Source: CAZSDW01 sp964605705 (lineage in GTDB: Bacteria; Fidelibacterota; UBA2242). Taken from it: a stretch of 64,000 nt of DNA. The notes below the pieces were generated by a model. That model ran no database searches and was not told the DNA's origin. It worked only from the letters and a program-made list of their open reading frames with translations. A program made the position numbers and the translations under genes. Shown here one piece after another: positions 26,311 to 34,674 of this stretch. The DNA lies in NCBI GenBank assembly GCA_964605705.1, contig CAZSDW010000005.1, positions 53,827-117,826 of the forward strand, read 5' to 3'. Each line of letters opens with the position of its first letter. Positions within the stretch are counted from its first letter, which is position 1.

Positions 26311-27528
26311 ATGAAATATTCGATTCCAAGAATACTGTCTATATTGTGGGTAATTTTTACCATCAGTGGTAATGCCCAGACTCCCTGCCGGAATTTTGAA
26401 ATTGTCGAAAGCATTCCGATGGAAAGTGTGCTGGACAATCCCGATGTCCGGAACGCTGCTGAAGTCTGGCTGGAGATGATCGCGAATGCAAAATCTTCGA
26501 TTGATATCGAACAGTTTTATATTTCCAACCAGGCGGGAGAAGCGCTCGAACCCGTGATTCGAGCGATTGAGCAAGCTGCCGATCGGGGCGTGCAGGTTCG
26601 GATTATTGCTGATGACCGTATGGCAAAGGCCTATCCTGAGACACTTGAGCGTCTGAATAAAAGGGAGAATATAGCGGTTTGCAGGATTACGGTTTTTAAT
26701 GAGATGGGCGGGATTCAGCATAGTAAGTATTTTATTGTGGATCATGAGCAGGTCTTTCTGGGCAGCCAGAATTTTGACTGGCGGGCGCTTGATCATATTC
26801 ATGAAATCGGGTTGAGAATTCAGCATTCCGAATATGCGGGGAAAATGACAAAGCTGTTTGAATTGGACTGGGGACAATGTGAATCGAATCGGCTGACAGA
26901 ATTGATCCCGGCTGGGCAGAAGGAGTGGATGACATTGACAGGTGCAGATGGAGACTCCATCCGGTTTATCGCGACTGCCAGCCCGTTTGGCAATGTGCCG
27001 TCGGATTTCAATGATGATTTACCAGCCATTATTGAACTGATTGACAACGCTAAAAGCCGTGTTTTTGTCCAGTTGCTGTCGTACTCACCCTCGGTCCGGA
27101 ATGGGTATTTTGGGGATTTGGAAAGTGCTTTAAGCCGGGCAGCCGCCCGGGGCGTTGATGTACGTCTGCTCTGTTCCGATTGGTGCCAGCATAAATATGA
27201 GATGCCCTATTTAAAGAAACTGGTTGAAAAAGAGCAGGTGAATGTGAAGTTGAGCACAATCCCGGAATGGTCCGGGGCTTATATTTCATTCGCAAGAGTT
27301 GAGCACTGCAAGATGATGATTAGCGATAATTTATTCAGCTGGGTTGGTTCGAGCAATTGGAAAAGGGATTATTTTCATGAATCCCGAAACATTGCGGTAA
27401 TTGTTGAAAATTCCCGGGTGAATGAAATTCTCTCAAGGATATTTCTGAAAAGCTGGGATGGACCTTATACATGGAGAGTCGATCCGGATAAAGATTATCC
27501 GCCGAAGTATTATGGTGAAAAAGATTGA
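26311..27528 (+). CDS. Secreted phospholipase D-like protein (two HKD motifs)
   Basis: 405 aa. A signal peptide ends near SGNAQ, residue 22. Both PLD catalytic motifs are intact: HSKYFIVD near residue 136 with GSQNFDW after it, and HCKMMISD near 331 with GSSNW after it. The early EQFYISNQ stretch resembles the PLD3/PLD4-type family. It could act on phospholipids or nucleic acids outside the inner membrane. Ribosome site AGAGG 8 bases upstream. Confidence 0.85.
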   Translation: MKYSIPRILSILWVIFTISGNAQTPCRNFEIVESIPMESVLDNPDVRNAAEVWLEMIANAKSSIDIEQFYISNQAGEALEPVIRAIEQAADRGVQVRIIADDRMAKAYPETLERLNKRENIAVCRITVFNEMGGIQHSKYFIVDHEQVFLGSQNFDWRALDHIHEIGLRIQHSEYAGKMTKLFELDWGQCESNRLTELIPAGQKEWMTLTGADGDSIRFIATASPFGNVPSDFNDDLPAIIELIDNAKSRVFVQLLSYSPSVRNGYFGDLESALSRAAARGVDVRLLCSDWCQHKYEMPYLKKLVEKEQVNVKLSTIPEWSGAYISFARVEHCKMMISDNLFSWVGSSNWKRDYFHESRNIAVIVENSRVNEILSRIFLKSWDGPYTWRVDPDKDYPPKYYGEKD

Positions 27529-27606
27529 TTTTTTCATCGAAAGACATCATTTTACGGCATTAAAGCATCGAAAGAGATTATCAATCGAAACGAATAGGAG
27601 TTTGAT

Positions 27607-28614
27607 ATGAAAAATACGGGAATTTTGATTTTTACATTACTGTTCGCTCTGATCTTTATGTTTTGTGATATAACAACAAGTTCAAGCAACGGTGATAATG
27701 ATTCCATTCCGCCGGCAGTCCCAACCGGGCTGGCTATTGACGTGAATGTATCCATTGAAGATTCGATAAAATTTGACTGGAATGAGAATACCGATGCTGA
27801 TTTTGACTTTTATCGCGTATATCGATCGATTGATGTGGACTCACCCTCCCAATATGCACAGGTCTCCGAAACGAGTACGGCTTCTCATCTGGAGGTGGGT
27901 GTCGATTATGGAAAAACCTATTATTACCGGGTGAGCGCTGTCGATGATAATGATAACGAGAGTGCCATGAGCGCCGCCGTTTCGCATCATCCGATCAATA
28001 TATTTGCACCGGCGGTTCCCCAAAATTTTACGGCATACGGATACAACATTCCGGCAGAATCAGCGCCCCGGATTGATTTAGCCTGGTCAGCGAACGGTGA
28101 ATCCGATCTTGCCTATTACAATGTTTATCGGAACACGGATCGGGCTTTTACCGCCGATTCCGCCCACTTCGTGACCCAGACCGAGCAAACCCAGTATTCG
28201 GATTTAGATGTGGTACTTGGTCAGAAATATTACTATCGAGTTACCGCCGTTGATAAAGGTATAATGAGCAGTAATCCGACGAGCGATAAATCCGACGCCC
28301 CGCTGCCGGAACCGGCTTTGTTTTATCCCGATAGTGCCGGAACAACGACAACCCTGCACCCAGCATTTGAGTGGCAGAAAATCGAAGGCGCCAGCAGCTA
28401 TAAAGTGATTTTACAGACCTCTTTTTCAAGCGGTGAGATCTGGACGGGAGAAGTAGCCCAACCAACCACCACCGGCGCCGTATCGATTAATTATCCCGGT
28501 AGTCCGGAATTGACGTCCAATACTAATTACTATTGGAAAGTGGCTGTGTATTCATCCGATAATACTTCTGCGAATACTTACAGCAAGCGTACCTGGCGGT
28601 TTAAAACCCCGTAA
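27607..28614 (+). CDS. Putative lipoprotein with two fibronectin type III domains
   Basis: 335 aa. A hydrophobic N-terminus runs to FMFCDITTSSS; the Cys near residue 20 would fit a loose lipobox, followed by a Ser-rich linker. FN3 domains at about 36-128 and 132-230: each has PPAVPTGL- or PAVPQNF-like starts, a DFYRVYRS/AYYNVYRN strand and a YYYRVSAVD/YYYRVTAVD strand. The C-terminal 100 residues contain another Ig-like sandwich (HPAFEWQKIEGASSYKV). Probably a surface adhesin or carbohydrate-facing protein. A strong terminator follows. Confidence 0.75.
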   Translation: MKNTGILIFTLLFALIFMFCDITTSSSNGDNDSIPPAVPTGLAIDVNVSIEDSIKFDWNENTDADFDFYRVYRSIDVDSPSQYAQVSETSTASHLEVGVDYGKTYYYRVSAVDDNDNESAMSAAVSHHPINIFAPAVPQNFTAYGYNIPAESAPRIDLAWSANGESDLAYYNVYRNTDRAFTADSAHFVTQTEQTQYSDLDVVLGQKYYYRVTAVDKGIMSSNPTSDKSDAPLPEPALFYPDSAGTTTTLHPAFEWQKIEGASSYKVILQTSFSSGEIWTGEVAQPTTTGAVSINYPGSPELTSNTNYYWKVAVYSSDNTSANTYSKRTWRFKTP

Positions 28615-28629
28615 TCGTATAATTCGATA

Positions 28630-29007
28630 TTAAATTTGACGGGTGTCTTTGATATTCAGAGACACCCGTTTTTTTTCAGTTTTTGTCAGGCAGTCGAATA
28701 CGATTTCATAGGATATATCGATTTGGTCCAGGATGAGTGCATCCGGCAAGCTATTATCCAGAATAATGGAATTCCAATGCCGTTTATTCATGTGATAGCC
28801 GGGTATGATAGCGGGGAACTGTTGGCGCAGGATTTCATTGTCATTGGGATCGCCCTTGAGATTGAGGCGGGCAGGTGTTTCATCCAGGCTGATCAGGGCA
28901 AACATCTTGCCGGCGACTTTCAGAACCAGGGTTTCCAATCCGAAAGGATAATCTTCAAAAGCGCCTGGTTTCGACCGGCAATATTCTCTGATCTGATCGA
29001 TGTCCAT
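28630..29007 (-). CDS. MmcQ/YjbR family protein
   Basis: 125 aa. Typical family pattern: IREYCRSKPGAFEDYPFG at the start, LVLKVAGKMFALI, LNLKGDP and PGYHMNKRHWNSI. The fold resembles a double-wing DNA-binding domain, but the cellular role of the family is not settled. The final 13 codons contain the hairpin that terminates the opposite gene. The stop is at 28630-28632. Confidence 0.88.
   Translation of the reverse strand: MDIDQIREYCRSKPGAFEDYPFGLETLVLKVAGKMFALISLDETPARLNLKGDPNDNEILRQQFPAIIPGYHMNKRHWNSIILDNSLPDALILDQIDISYEIVFDCLTKTEKKRVSLNIKDTRQI
28639..28676 (+). terminator. Terminator overlapping the 3' end of the opposite gene
   Basis: ACGGGTGTCT (28639-28648) pairs with AGACACCCGT (28660-28669), followed by a run of eight T. 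It ends the FN3 gene but lies wholly inside the last codons of the convergent MmcQ/YjbR gene. Confidence 0.85.
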
Positions 29008-29016
29008 TAAAATATA

Positions 29017-29241
29017 TTATTCTACAATTGTGACATATTTACGTTTGCGAATGATACAGGAAATTGCGGCTAAGGCAATACAGATCAGCGTGCTGATGGG
29101 TGTAAATGTACAGTGGGCGTAATAACCCAGGAAACATGGTTTGCTGGCACTTGCCTGCGGCAAAACGGTCGAAATGGCTGCCAGTGTTGACAAAATAGTG
29201 AGCAACATCCACTTTCCATAACCTTTCTTTCGATGTTTCAT
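29017..29241 (-). CDS. Small two-helix membrane protein
   Basis: 74 aa. A first helix at about 11-30 (WMLLTILSTLAAISTVLP) and a second at about 47-62 (ISTLICIALAAISCII) flank a conserved-looking loop, KPCFLGYYAHCTFTPIST. I believe small proteins with such a GY-AHC-FTPIST loop recur in other bacteria, but no function is known to me. AGAGGTGA lies 4 bases before the ATG. The gene follows the PAP2 gene on the same strand at 15 bases, so it may be part of that operon. Confidence 0.65.
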   Translation of the reverse strand: MKHRKKGYGKWMLLTILSTLAAISTVLPQASASKPCFLGYYAHCTFTPISTLICIALAAISCIIRKRKYVTIVE

Positions 29242-29256
29242 TAATCACCTCTCTTT

Positions 29257-29775
29257 TTATATAAAAAAGAAAATAATTGCACCTGATGAAATGATTCCGA
29301 GCGTAAATCCGGCGATGACATCCGACAGGTAATGAATGCCAACCTGGGTACGAGAAAAAGCCATTAATGGTGCATAAATAAGTACAGCTATCCGGATGAA
29401 TTCCGGTCCCAGATACAGTCCTAAACCCAGCAGCAGTCCCGCTTTGGCAGCGTGTCCCGAGGGGAAAGAGTGCGGATCGGTTTTTCGTACAATCCCGCCC
29501 CAGTTACCCACAGGGCGTTTTCTTCGGAAAGTCCATTTGATTACCTGTACAATTGCCCCGATTGCCAGAACTGCGATCAGCAGTACTTTTCCTCGATAAC
29601 TCCAGAACGCATTTCCAAGCCACCAGAACAGAGCAAATATAGGGAGTATAAATAGACTGTCGCCGGAATGGGCAAAAAGGACAGCGAGTGTGCGCAGTTT
29701 CCCTTTTCTATCGACAATTCTAACCTTTTCTGACCAGCGATGATCGTATTCCTTCAGGCGCTGCCCGATGCTCAT
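29257..29775 (-). CDS. PAP2-family membrane phosphatase
   Basis: 172 aa. The three phosphatase motifs are complete: KWTFRRKRP, SFPSGHA, and SRTQVGIHYLSD, with four to five membrane segments. It removes phosphate from lipid phosphates (phosphatidic acid, undecaprenyl or inositol-type head groups) at the periplasmic face. Its start overlaps the 3' end of the nucleotidyltransferase gene by four bases, which implies translational coupling and a shared pathway. Confidence 0.92.
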   Translation of the reverse strand: MSIGQRLKEYDHRWSEKVRIVDRKGKLRTLAVLFAHSGDSLFILPIFALFWWLGNAFWSYRGKVLLIAVLAIGAIVQVIKWTFRRKRPVGNWGGIVRKTDPHSFPSGHAAKAGLLLGLGLYLGPEFIRIAVLIYAPLMAFSRTQVGIHYLSDVIAGFTLGIISSGAIIFFFI

Positions 29776-30548
29776 TCGATCGATTCCAGTGTCTGTTTTA
29801 CCAACTCATACTGAAACGGTTTATCCACATCCATCCCGGCTTCGGCGTAAGGGCATTCGACAAATTGCAGATCCAGGCTGAGTTTTTTCTGAAGGAATGT
29901 TCTGGCTCGCTCGACAGTCATCCGGCGGCAAAGCAGAATTAGTAAGGGCAAAATTCCGACCAGCATCGCCTGCCTGATGATACTTTTCCGGGCTTGTGAA
30001 ATTCTTGGTAAAGCGGGATGCGTATCCGAGGCGACCGATGCTTTGAAAATCCCAAAATCTCCGCCGCATACGACCTGATCCCGGAGTCTCGTATAGGTTC
30101 GTTTCGACTCGGGGAACCGGCTTTCCATTACCGTTTTTTCAATGATGAGATAATAAACATCACGTTCAATTGTACTGGATTTATCGATCAACCATTGGAT
30201 CATTCCCGGTTTGATCAGAGGAACGTCACTGCTGAACCATATCACTTTATCAATATTGGGAGTAAGTGCCAGACTTTTCGAGGCGCCGGCTTTGATATTA
30301 TCGATGAGTCCACCGGCATCGGGAATGTAGTGAATCGGTTTACCGGGACATTGCAGATTATCCGACTCGGCAAGCCCGATGATGATCACATTTTCTATGG
30401 AAGCAACTGTTGATATGGCGTCCAGTTCCCACTGAATCATCGGTTTGCCTGCCAAGGGCAATAGCGCCTTGCGATTCCCCACGTTCAGGATACCCGTGAG
30501 CAGATCATTTTCTTTGACGGTTCCACCGGCGCTGATAATTGCATTCAT
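29772..30548 (-). CDS. MobA-like nucleotidyltransferase
   Basis: 258 aa. GT-A-type NTP transferase: ISAGGT at residues 5-10, a Lys in NRKALLPLAGKPMIQW, and the acid pair around FSSDVPLI that holds the metal. A hydrophobic patch near 195-208 (AMLVGILPLLILLC) suggests membrane association. The substrate is unknown; being coupled to a PAP2 phosphatase and a dehydrogenase-like gene, it may activate a polyol or lipid head group. Sixteen bases separate it from the gene upstream. Confidence 0.8.
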   Translation of the reverse strand: MNAIISAGGTVKENDLLTGILNVGNRKALLPLAGKPMIQWELDAISTVASIENVIIIGLAESDNLQCPGKPIHYIPDAGGLIDNIKAGASKSLALTPNIDKVIWFSSDVPLIKPGMIQWLIDKSSTIERDVYYLIIEKTVMESRFPESKRTYTRLRDQVVCGGDFGIFKASVASDTHPALPRISQARKSIIRQAMLVGILPLLILLCRRMTVERARTFLQKKLSLDLQFVECPYAEAGMDVDKPFQYELVKQTLESIE

Positions 30549-30564
30549 TGTTAACTCCGATTGT

Positions 30565-31467
30565 TTAATCGTTTAATTTGTGAATCTGTGGTGTACAATT
30601 GAGTTCGGTGATCATTTTTTCCAGTTCATCGGTCGTCAGGGGGCGTTTTTTTCCAGCCGCCGCTACCATGGCGGCTTCCATCATATTGGTGCCGAAACTG
30701 CGTCCTTCCAGACTGGGCGTCGTAGTAATCATATAGCGGATTCCACGCTCCCGGAAAAATTCCACATCCTCCGGAGTTGTGGTGTTTGTAACAATGATCT
30801 TGCCTTTCATATTGAGGGGCATGTGGTGTTTGACATAATGACAATCGCCGGCGATCACTGTTGCCCAGCGATACCATTTTTCAAATTTCGGTTCGTTGAT
30901 TTCCTGTTTTTCACCAGTCGGGTAAATCATTCTAAACGGCAAACGGCTAACGATCGGGATGGCAATCGATGCAATCATTTTGACACCGCGCATCGTAAAA
31001 ATCGGCAAGCGGATTCCCAGCCCGAACATTAAATCACCAAAGACACATTTCCAGCCTGCCTCAGAGAACCCGACCGCCAGTCCCCAGCGATCTGCAGCCG
31101 ATGTAAAGAGCACCCGCTTCCAGACAATTTCGGAACCGATTTCCTTTTCAAGAAAAGTTGCCGCCTGTTTTTCGAGCGTCGTTTTTAATCCCAGACCATC
31201 GACAAAGGGTGTTTTTTTGATATATCTGACCATGGATTTGACAGAGTGAAGCGGGTAATAACGCTGATCGACCTGTAATCCGAGATCGGCGCCTCCGATT
31301 CCGAAGGCATCGACTTTTCCATCCAATTCACGAAACAACTCGGCGGCTTTTTCCATATCACCGTCCGTCCCAATACGTTCGATAGAAACCTTTTCTCCCA
31401 GCAGCTCAATGACGACCTGCTTGTCACGTTTTGAATGACCAATACTAATACTAACAGCACGTTTCAT
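30565..31467 (-). CDS. Quinate/shikimate dehydrogenase-like protein
   Basis: 300 aa. It resembles a group usually annotated 'quinate 5-dehydrogenase': starts with SISIGHSKRDKQVVIELLGE, then ERIGTDGDMEKA, DAFGIGGADLGL, PFVDGLGLKTTLE, and a C-terminal NTTTPEDVEFFRERG and TTPSLEGRSFGTNMMEA. I recognise the pattern, not the activity; no classical GxGxxG NAD site stands out except GIGGAD. First gene of the operon with the nucleotidyltransferase and PAP2. Confidence 0.65.
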   Translation of the reverse strand: MKRAVSISIGHSKRDKQVVIELLGEKVSIERIGTDGDMEKAAELFRELDGKVDAFGIGGADLGLQVDQRYYPLHSVKSMVRYIKKTPFVDGLGLKTTLEKQAATFLEKEIGSEIVWKRVLFTSAADRWGLAVGFSEAGWKCVFGDLMFGLGIRLPIFTMRGVKMIASIAIPIVSRLPFRMIYPTGEKQEINEPKFEKWYRWATVIAGDCHYVKHHMPLNMKGKIIVTNTTTPEDVEFFRERGIRYMITTTPSLEGRSFGTNMMEAAMVAAAGKKRPLTTDELEKMITELNCTPQIHKLND

Positions 31468-31541
31468 AATATTTCCAATTAATTATTGAGTTAATTACAA
31501 TATAAACCAATTTGAACTTAAAGGAAATACCCGGGGAAAAT

Positions 31542-32648
31542 TTATATGTTTTTCAAGCGGTCAATGCGTTTTTCTATAGAAGGGTGACTGTAAAATAAAA
31601 ACTCCACGAGGGGATGAGGCGTACGATCCGACAGGTTCTGCTCAGCCAATTTGTTTAATCCCGAGATGAATACCGCAGCGTTTCCGATTAAATTGACAGC
31701 AAAATCGTCAGCCGCTCGTTCATTGGCACGGGAATAGGCATTCAAAAGCGGAGCGGTGATAAATTGGTAAATGGTCAGCAATAGGGCAATCAGAGGCAGG
31801 GCTGCAATCTGAGCCGGATGATCGAAATTAAACAGGATTAATGAGGATTTATAAAACAGTGCTACAAGGTACAATCCTAGGAAAGTCACTATTACTCCAA
31901 TCAGCATCCCTTTCCAAATGTGCTTAAGTTTGTAGTGTCCCAGTTCATGCGCCAGGACTGCCTGAATTTCGTCATGATCCATATTATTCAAGAGAGTATC
32001 CCCAAGAATGACTCGTTTTGATTTGCCAATCCCGGTGAATGCGGCGTTGGCTTTGTGAGTCGTCTTACTCAGATTGAACTGGTACACACCTTCCAGGTTC
32101 AAACCGACCTTTTGGCACAGGTCCGCTACTTTCGTTGCGAGAGTTTGATTTTCCAGGGCTTTGAATTTGTAGAAAAGTGGAAACAGCAGAACCGGAGCAA
32201 GCCGGGCAAGAATAATGGAGAACAGTACCATCACCGAGCCCATCAGGAGCCACCACATATCCGGGAATCGTCGTAAAAGTGCGAAGAAAATGATGATAAT
32301 AACCAGCATCAGGGGAGTTGAGATCAATAATCCCTTTAGATGTTCCCACAGCCATGATCTTAGTTTCTGGTCACTGAGATTGAACCGGTGTTCAATGATA
32401 TAGCCGGAGATAAAATTAAGCGGAAATAGGAGAATCCCCTCGGTAATTCCGACTACCGACACGAAGATAATCAGGGTCAGGTAATCATTTTGAACAAAGC
32501 GACGGATGCAGGATTCCAGCTTCAGGGTTAATCCCGTGCTGAGGATCAGGATGAGAAATCCCAAACCAAGCACGAATTCGATGATTGAGAATATCAAATG
32601 GTAACGTTGATATTTTTTGCTTAAGTCAGCTCGGGCAATATCTGTCAC
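31542..32648 (-). CDS. M48 (Ste24-like) zinc membrane protease
   Basis: 368 aa. Several membrane helices (about 15-35, 58-80, 105-130, 245-265 and 275-295). Zinc site HELGHYKLKH near 237, with the distant Glu in NERAADDFAV. It also has the CAAX-protease N-domain pattern seen in Ste24. Roles in bacteria are probably membrane protein quality control. It stands alone between short intergenic gaps. Confidence 0.9.
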   Translation of the reverse strand: MTDIARADLSKKYQRYHLIFSIIEFVLGLGFLILILSTGLTLKLESCIRRFVQNDYLTLIIFVSVVGITEGILLFPLNFISGYIIEHRFNLSDQKLRSWLWEHLKGLLISTPLMLVIIIIFFALLRRFPDMWWLLMGSVMVLFSIILARLAPVLLFPLFYKFKALENQTLATKVADLCQKVGLNLEGVYQFNLSKTTHKANAAFTGIGKSKRVILGDTLLNNMDHDEIQAVLAHELGHYKLKHIWKGMLIGVIVTFLGLYLVALFYKSSLILFNFDHPAQIAALPLIALLLTIYQFITAPLLNAYSRANERAADDFAVNLIGNAAVFISGLNKLAEQNLSDRTPHPLVEFLFYSHPSIEKRIDRLKNI

Positions 32649-32730
32649 GGGAAATTAACTCCAGATTTAAAGGAAAAGATATATTAATGCGTTTCGCTCA
32701 GGATCAGCGATAGGGATATTCTGGCGGCAC

Positions 32731-33204
32731 TTACCCAAGAATCTTTTTTAATTCCGCCAGCCTGATGACATGCTGCCGTTCCTCATCGATTATTTTATCG
32801 ATAAAACCATGGTCACTTGCCGGTATGAGTGATTTGATTTCCTTGTAATAGTGAACCGTATCGAGTTCTTTGTCGATTGCAAACATGAGTGCAATTTTTT
32901 CATCGGAGATATGGGTCACTTTTGATTCAATATCTCGACCTGAAAATACCAGGTTTTGCGTATAGGCTTCCAGGTAAGCATTATAGTCCTCGTTGTCAAT
33001 GCCTGATAGTTTAATCGATCCAAGGCGACTGGCTATATCCTGGAACGTTTGTTTATGGACAACTTCCTCATCAGCGAGATTGTTAAAAAGTTGTCGGACT
33101 TTGGGATCAGAAATCCGTTTAGCGGTTTCACGATAGAAATATTCACCGTTTTCTTCGATTTTTACTGCGAATTCAAATATGTCTTTAGCCGTAAAGATAG
33201 CCAT
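32731..33204 (-). CDS. Rubrerythrin-type ferritin-like diiron protein
   Basis: 157 aa four-helix bundle. Iron ligands appear in sequence: KIEENGEYFY, LADEEVVHKQ, DKELDTVHYY and DEERQH, the Rbr-type E-x6-Y, EE-x2-H series. It lacks its own rubredoxin domain, but a free rubredoxin gene lies 100 bases upstream on the same strand, its likely electron donor for peroxide reduction. AAAGGAGATTATT provides the ribosome site. Confidence 0.88.
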   Translation of the reverse strand: MAIFTAKDIFEFAVKIEENGEYFYRETAKRISDPKVRQLFNNLADEEVVHKQTFQDIASRLGSIKLSGIDNEDYNAYLEAYTQNLVFSGRDIESKVTHISDEKIALMFAIDKELDTVHYYKEIKSLIPASDHGFIDKIIDEERQHVIRLAELKKILG

Positions 33205-33304
33205 AATAATCTCCTTTGCTTAATTAACGAATCCTAAATAAAATACCTGTGAAGGGCAATAATGCACCATTCGATAAAATAGTATGTCCTTTATTCGGGA
33301 GATA

Positions 33305-33463
33305 TTATTCGATTTCGAATTCGTCTTTCCCGACGCCACAGACCGGGCAAACCCAATCATCCGGTAGATCATCAAAAGCAGTACCGGGATCGACACCATT
33401 ATCCGGATCACCTTCTTCAGGATCGTAAACATATCCGCAAACTGAGCATACATATCTGTCCAT
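33305..33463 (-). CDS. Rubredoxin
   Basis: 52 aa. Reads MDRYVCSVCGYVYDPEEGDP, then DLPDDWVCPVCGVGKDEFE: both C-x2-C-G knuckles that hold the single iron are intact, with the aromatic core residues. AAGGAGG lies 7 bases before the ATG. It carries electrons to diiron peroxidases; the rubrerythrin gene follows 100 bases downstream, so the pair is a complete peroxide-detoxifying unit typical of anaerobes and microaerophiles. Confidence 0.95.
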   Translation of the reverse strand: MDRYVCSVCGYVYDPEEGDPDNGVDPGTAFDDLPDDWVCPVCGVGKDEFEIE

Positions 33464-33561
33464 GGATAACCTCCTTAAATTCAATGTTTGTCTTGCAAGA
33501 ATTTCATCTTGATCTGATTATTGAAAAAGTAATTTGAGTTTAATAGACGATTCAATGTGTA

Positions 33562-33786
33562 TTAAATAACCTGTTCCACCGCTTTGATTTCAGGTATCTC
33601 TTTTTTTAATTTATTTTCCACTCCCATTTTTAATGTATAGGTGCTCATCGGGCAATTGCCACAGGCGCCGGTCAGGCGTACCTTTACAATACCGTCTTCA
33701 GTAACGTCAACTAATTCAACATCACCGCCATCAGCCTGTAGAAACGGACGAACGGTTTCTATGACTCTGGAAACTTTTTCTCTCAT
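33562..33786 (-). CDS. NifU C-terminal-domain iron-sulfur scaffold
   Basis: 74 aa. Matches the NifU/Nfu domain: VIETVRPFLQADGGDVELVDV, then VKVRLTGACGNCPMSTYTLKMGVE with the C-x2-C cluster site (ACGNCP). It assembles or carries [4Fe-4S] clusters in the cytoplasm. Encoded just upstream of rubredoxin and rubrerythrin on the same strand, suggesting an iron/redox stress cluster. Confidence 0.93.
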   Translation of the reverse strand: MREKVSRVIETVRPFLQADGGDVELVDVTEDGIVKVRLTGACGNCPMSTYTLKMGVENKLKKEIPEIKAVEQVI

Positions 33787-33951
33787 TTATCGATCCTCTC
33801 TTTCGAATTATTGTTGTCAATTTCTCAATTTTTAAGAAATCCATGAATACCATGGATACCTTATTCAAATATCTCACTTTTTCTTTGAATTGCAAAGGGA
33901 CATTTGAGAGAAATCACATAAATTCATATTTCTTTTCCAAAATAAATTCAC

Positions 33952-33978
33952 TTGACAACAATGACTGTATGATATAAT
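33952..33978 (+). promoter_or_regulatory. Sigma-70-like promoter
   Basis: TTGACA (33952-33957) and TATAAT (33973-33978), both perfect, though the spacer is 15 bases, shorter than the usual 17. It precedes the four-helix membrane protein by about 40 bases. Confidence 0.6.
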
Positions 33979-34016
33979 CTAAGCATCGTGTTTATAGATA
34001 ATTAAGGAGTGTCATT

Positions 34017-34538
34017 ATGACGGAACAAAAAAATAAAAGATCAGACAGTATATTAGGAATTTTGCTGATTCTGTTTGGATTCTTTCTGCTGAGCGCCCAG
34101 TTTGGCTGGATAAGTTGGGAAAATATCTGGCCGGTTTTCTTAATTGTCGGCGGAATTATGTTCTATTTAGGGTTCTTAGCGAATCGCAACAACTATGGAC
34201 TGTTAATGCCCGGGTCGATTTTAACAGTTATTGGCGTTTTATTCCTATATACCAGTGCTCACAACTGGCACCAGATGGAAGTTCTCTGGCCGACCTTTAT
34301 ACTGGCGCCGGGAATTGGATTTGTTCTGATGTATATTTTCGGTCCTAAAGGAAACGGATTATGGATTCCGGCTGGAATACTGATCATAATCGCGCTGGTT
34401 TTTTATGCTCAGTTCAGTTGTTTTTTTCGATACTGGCCGGTCATATTAATCATTATTGGCATATTTATCATTTTTAATGGAATGGATAAAAAGTCAAAAT
34501 CAAAGTCCAAAGATACCATAGATTTTACGGATACTTGA
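34017..34538 (+). CDS. LiaF/DUF5668-like integral membrane protein
   Basis: 173 aa. Six short hydrophobic segments arranged in pairs, each with a NIWPVFLIVGGI-like or YWPVILIIIGI-like repeat (a W-P-x-x-L-I-x-x-G motif). This is the LiaI/LiaF transmembrane unit found in cell-envelope stress sensors. The soluble LiaF C-terminal domain is missing; the tail is a Lys/Ser-rich cytoplasmic stretch. Good ribosome site AAGGAG. Function uncertain. Confidence 0.7.
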   Translation: MTEQKNKRSDSILGILLILFGFFLLSAQFGWISWENIWPVFLIVGGIMFYLGFLANRNNYGLLMPGSILTVIGVLFLYTSAHNWHQMEVLWPTFILAPGIGFVLMYIFGPKGNGLWIPAGILIIIALVFYAQFSCFFRYWPVILIIIGIFIIFNGMDKKSKSKSKDTIDFTDT

Positions 34539-34674
34539 GTTTAAATCAGTAACTGATTTGCGGTTTAATTCGCTGTTTTAACAAATATTTCCGGAAAAAT
34601 AAATTTCAATTAAGTTGGTCTTTTTTAGACGTTTTTAAGCATCAAAGGTGAAATAAAAAAAAACAGGAATTGAG

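Noticed and set aside
34543..34559. Hairpin AAATCAG-TAA-CTGATTT after the membrane protein gene
   Set aside because: Only 7 bp, AT-rich and without a T run; too weak to call a terminator.
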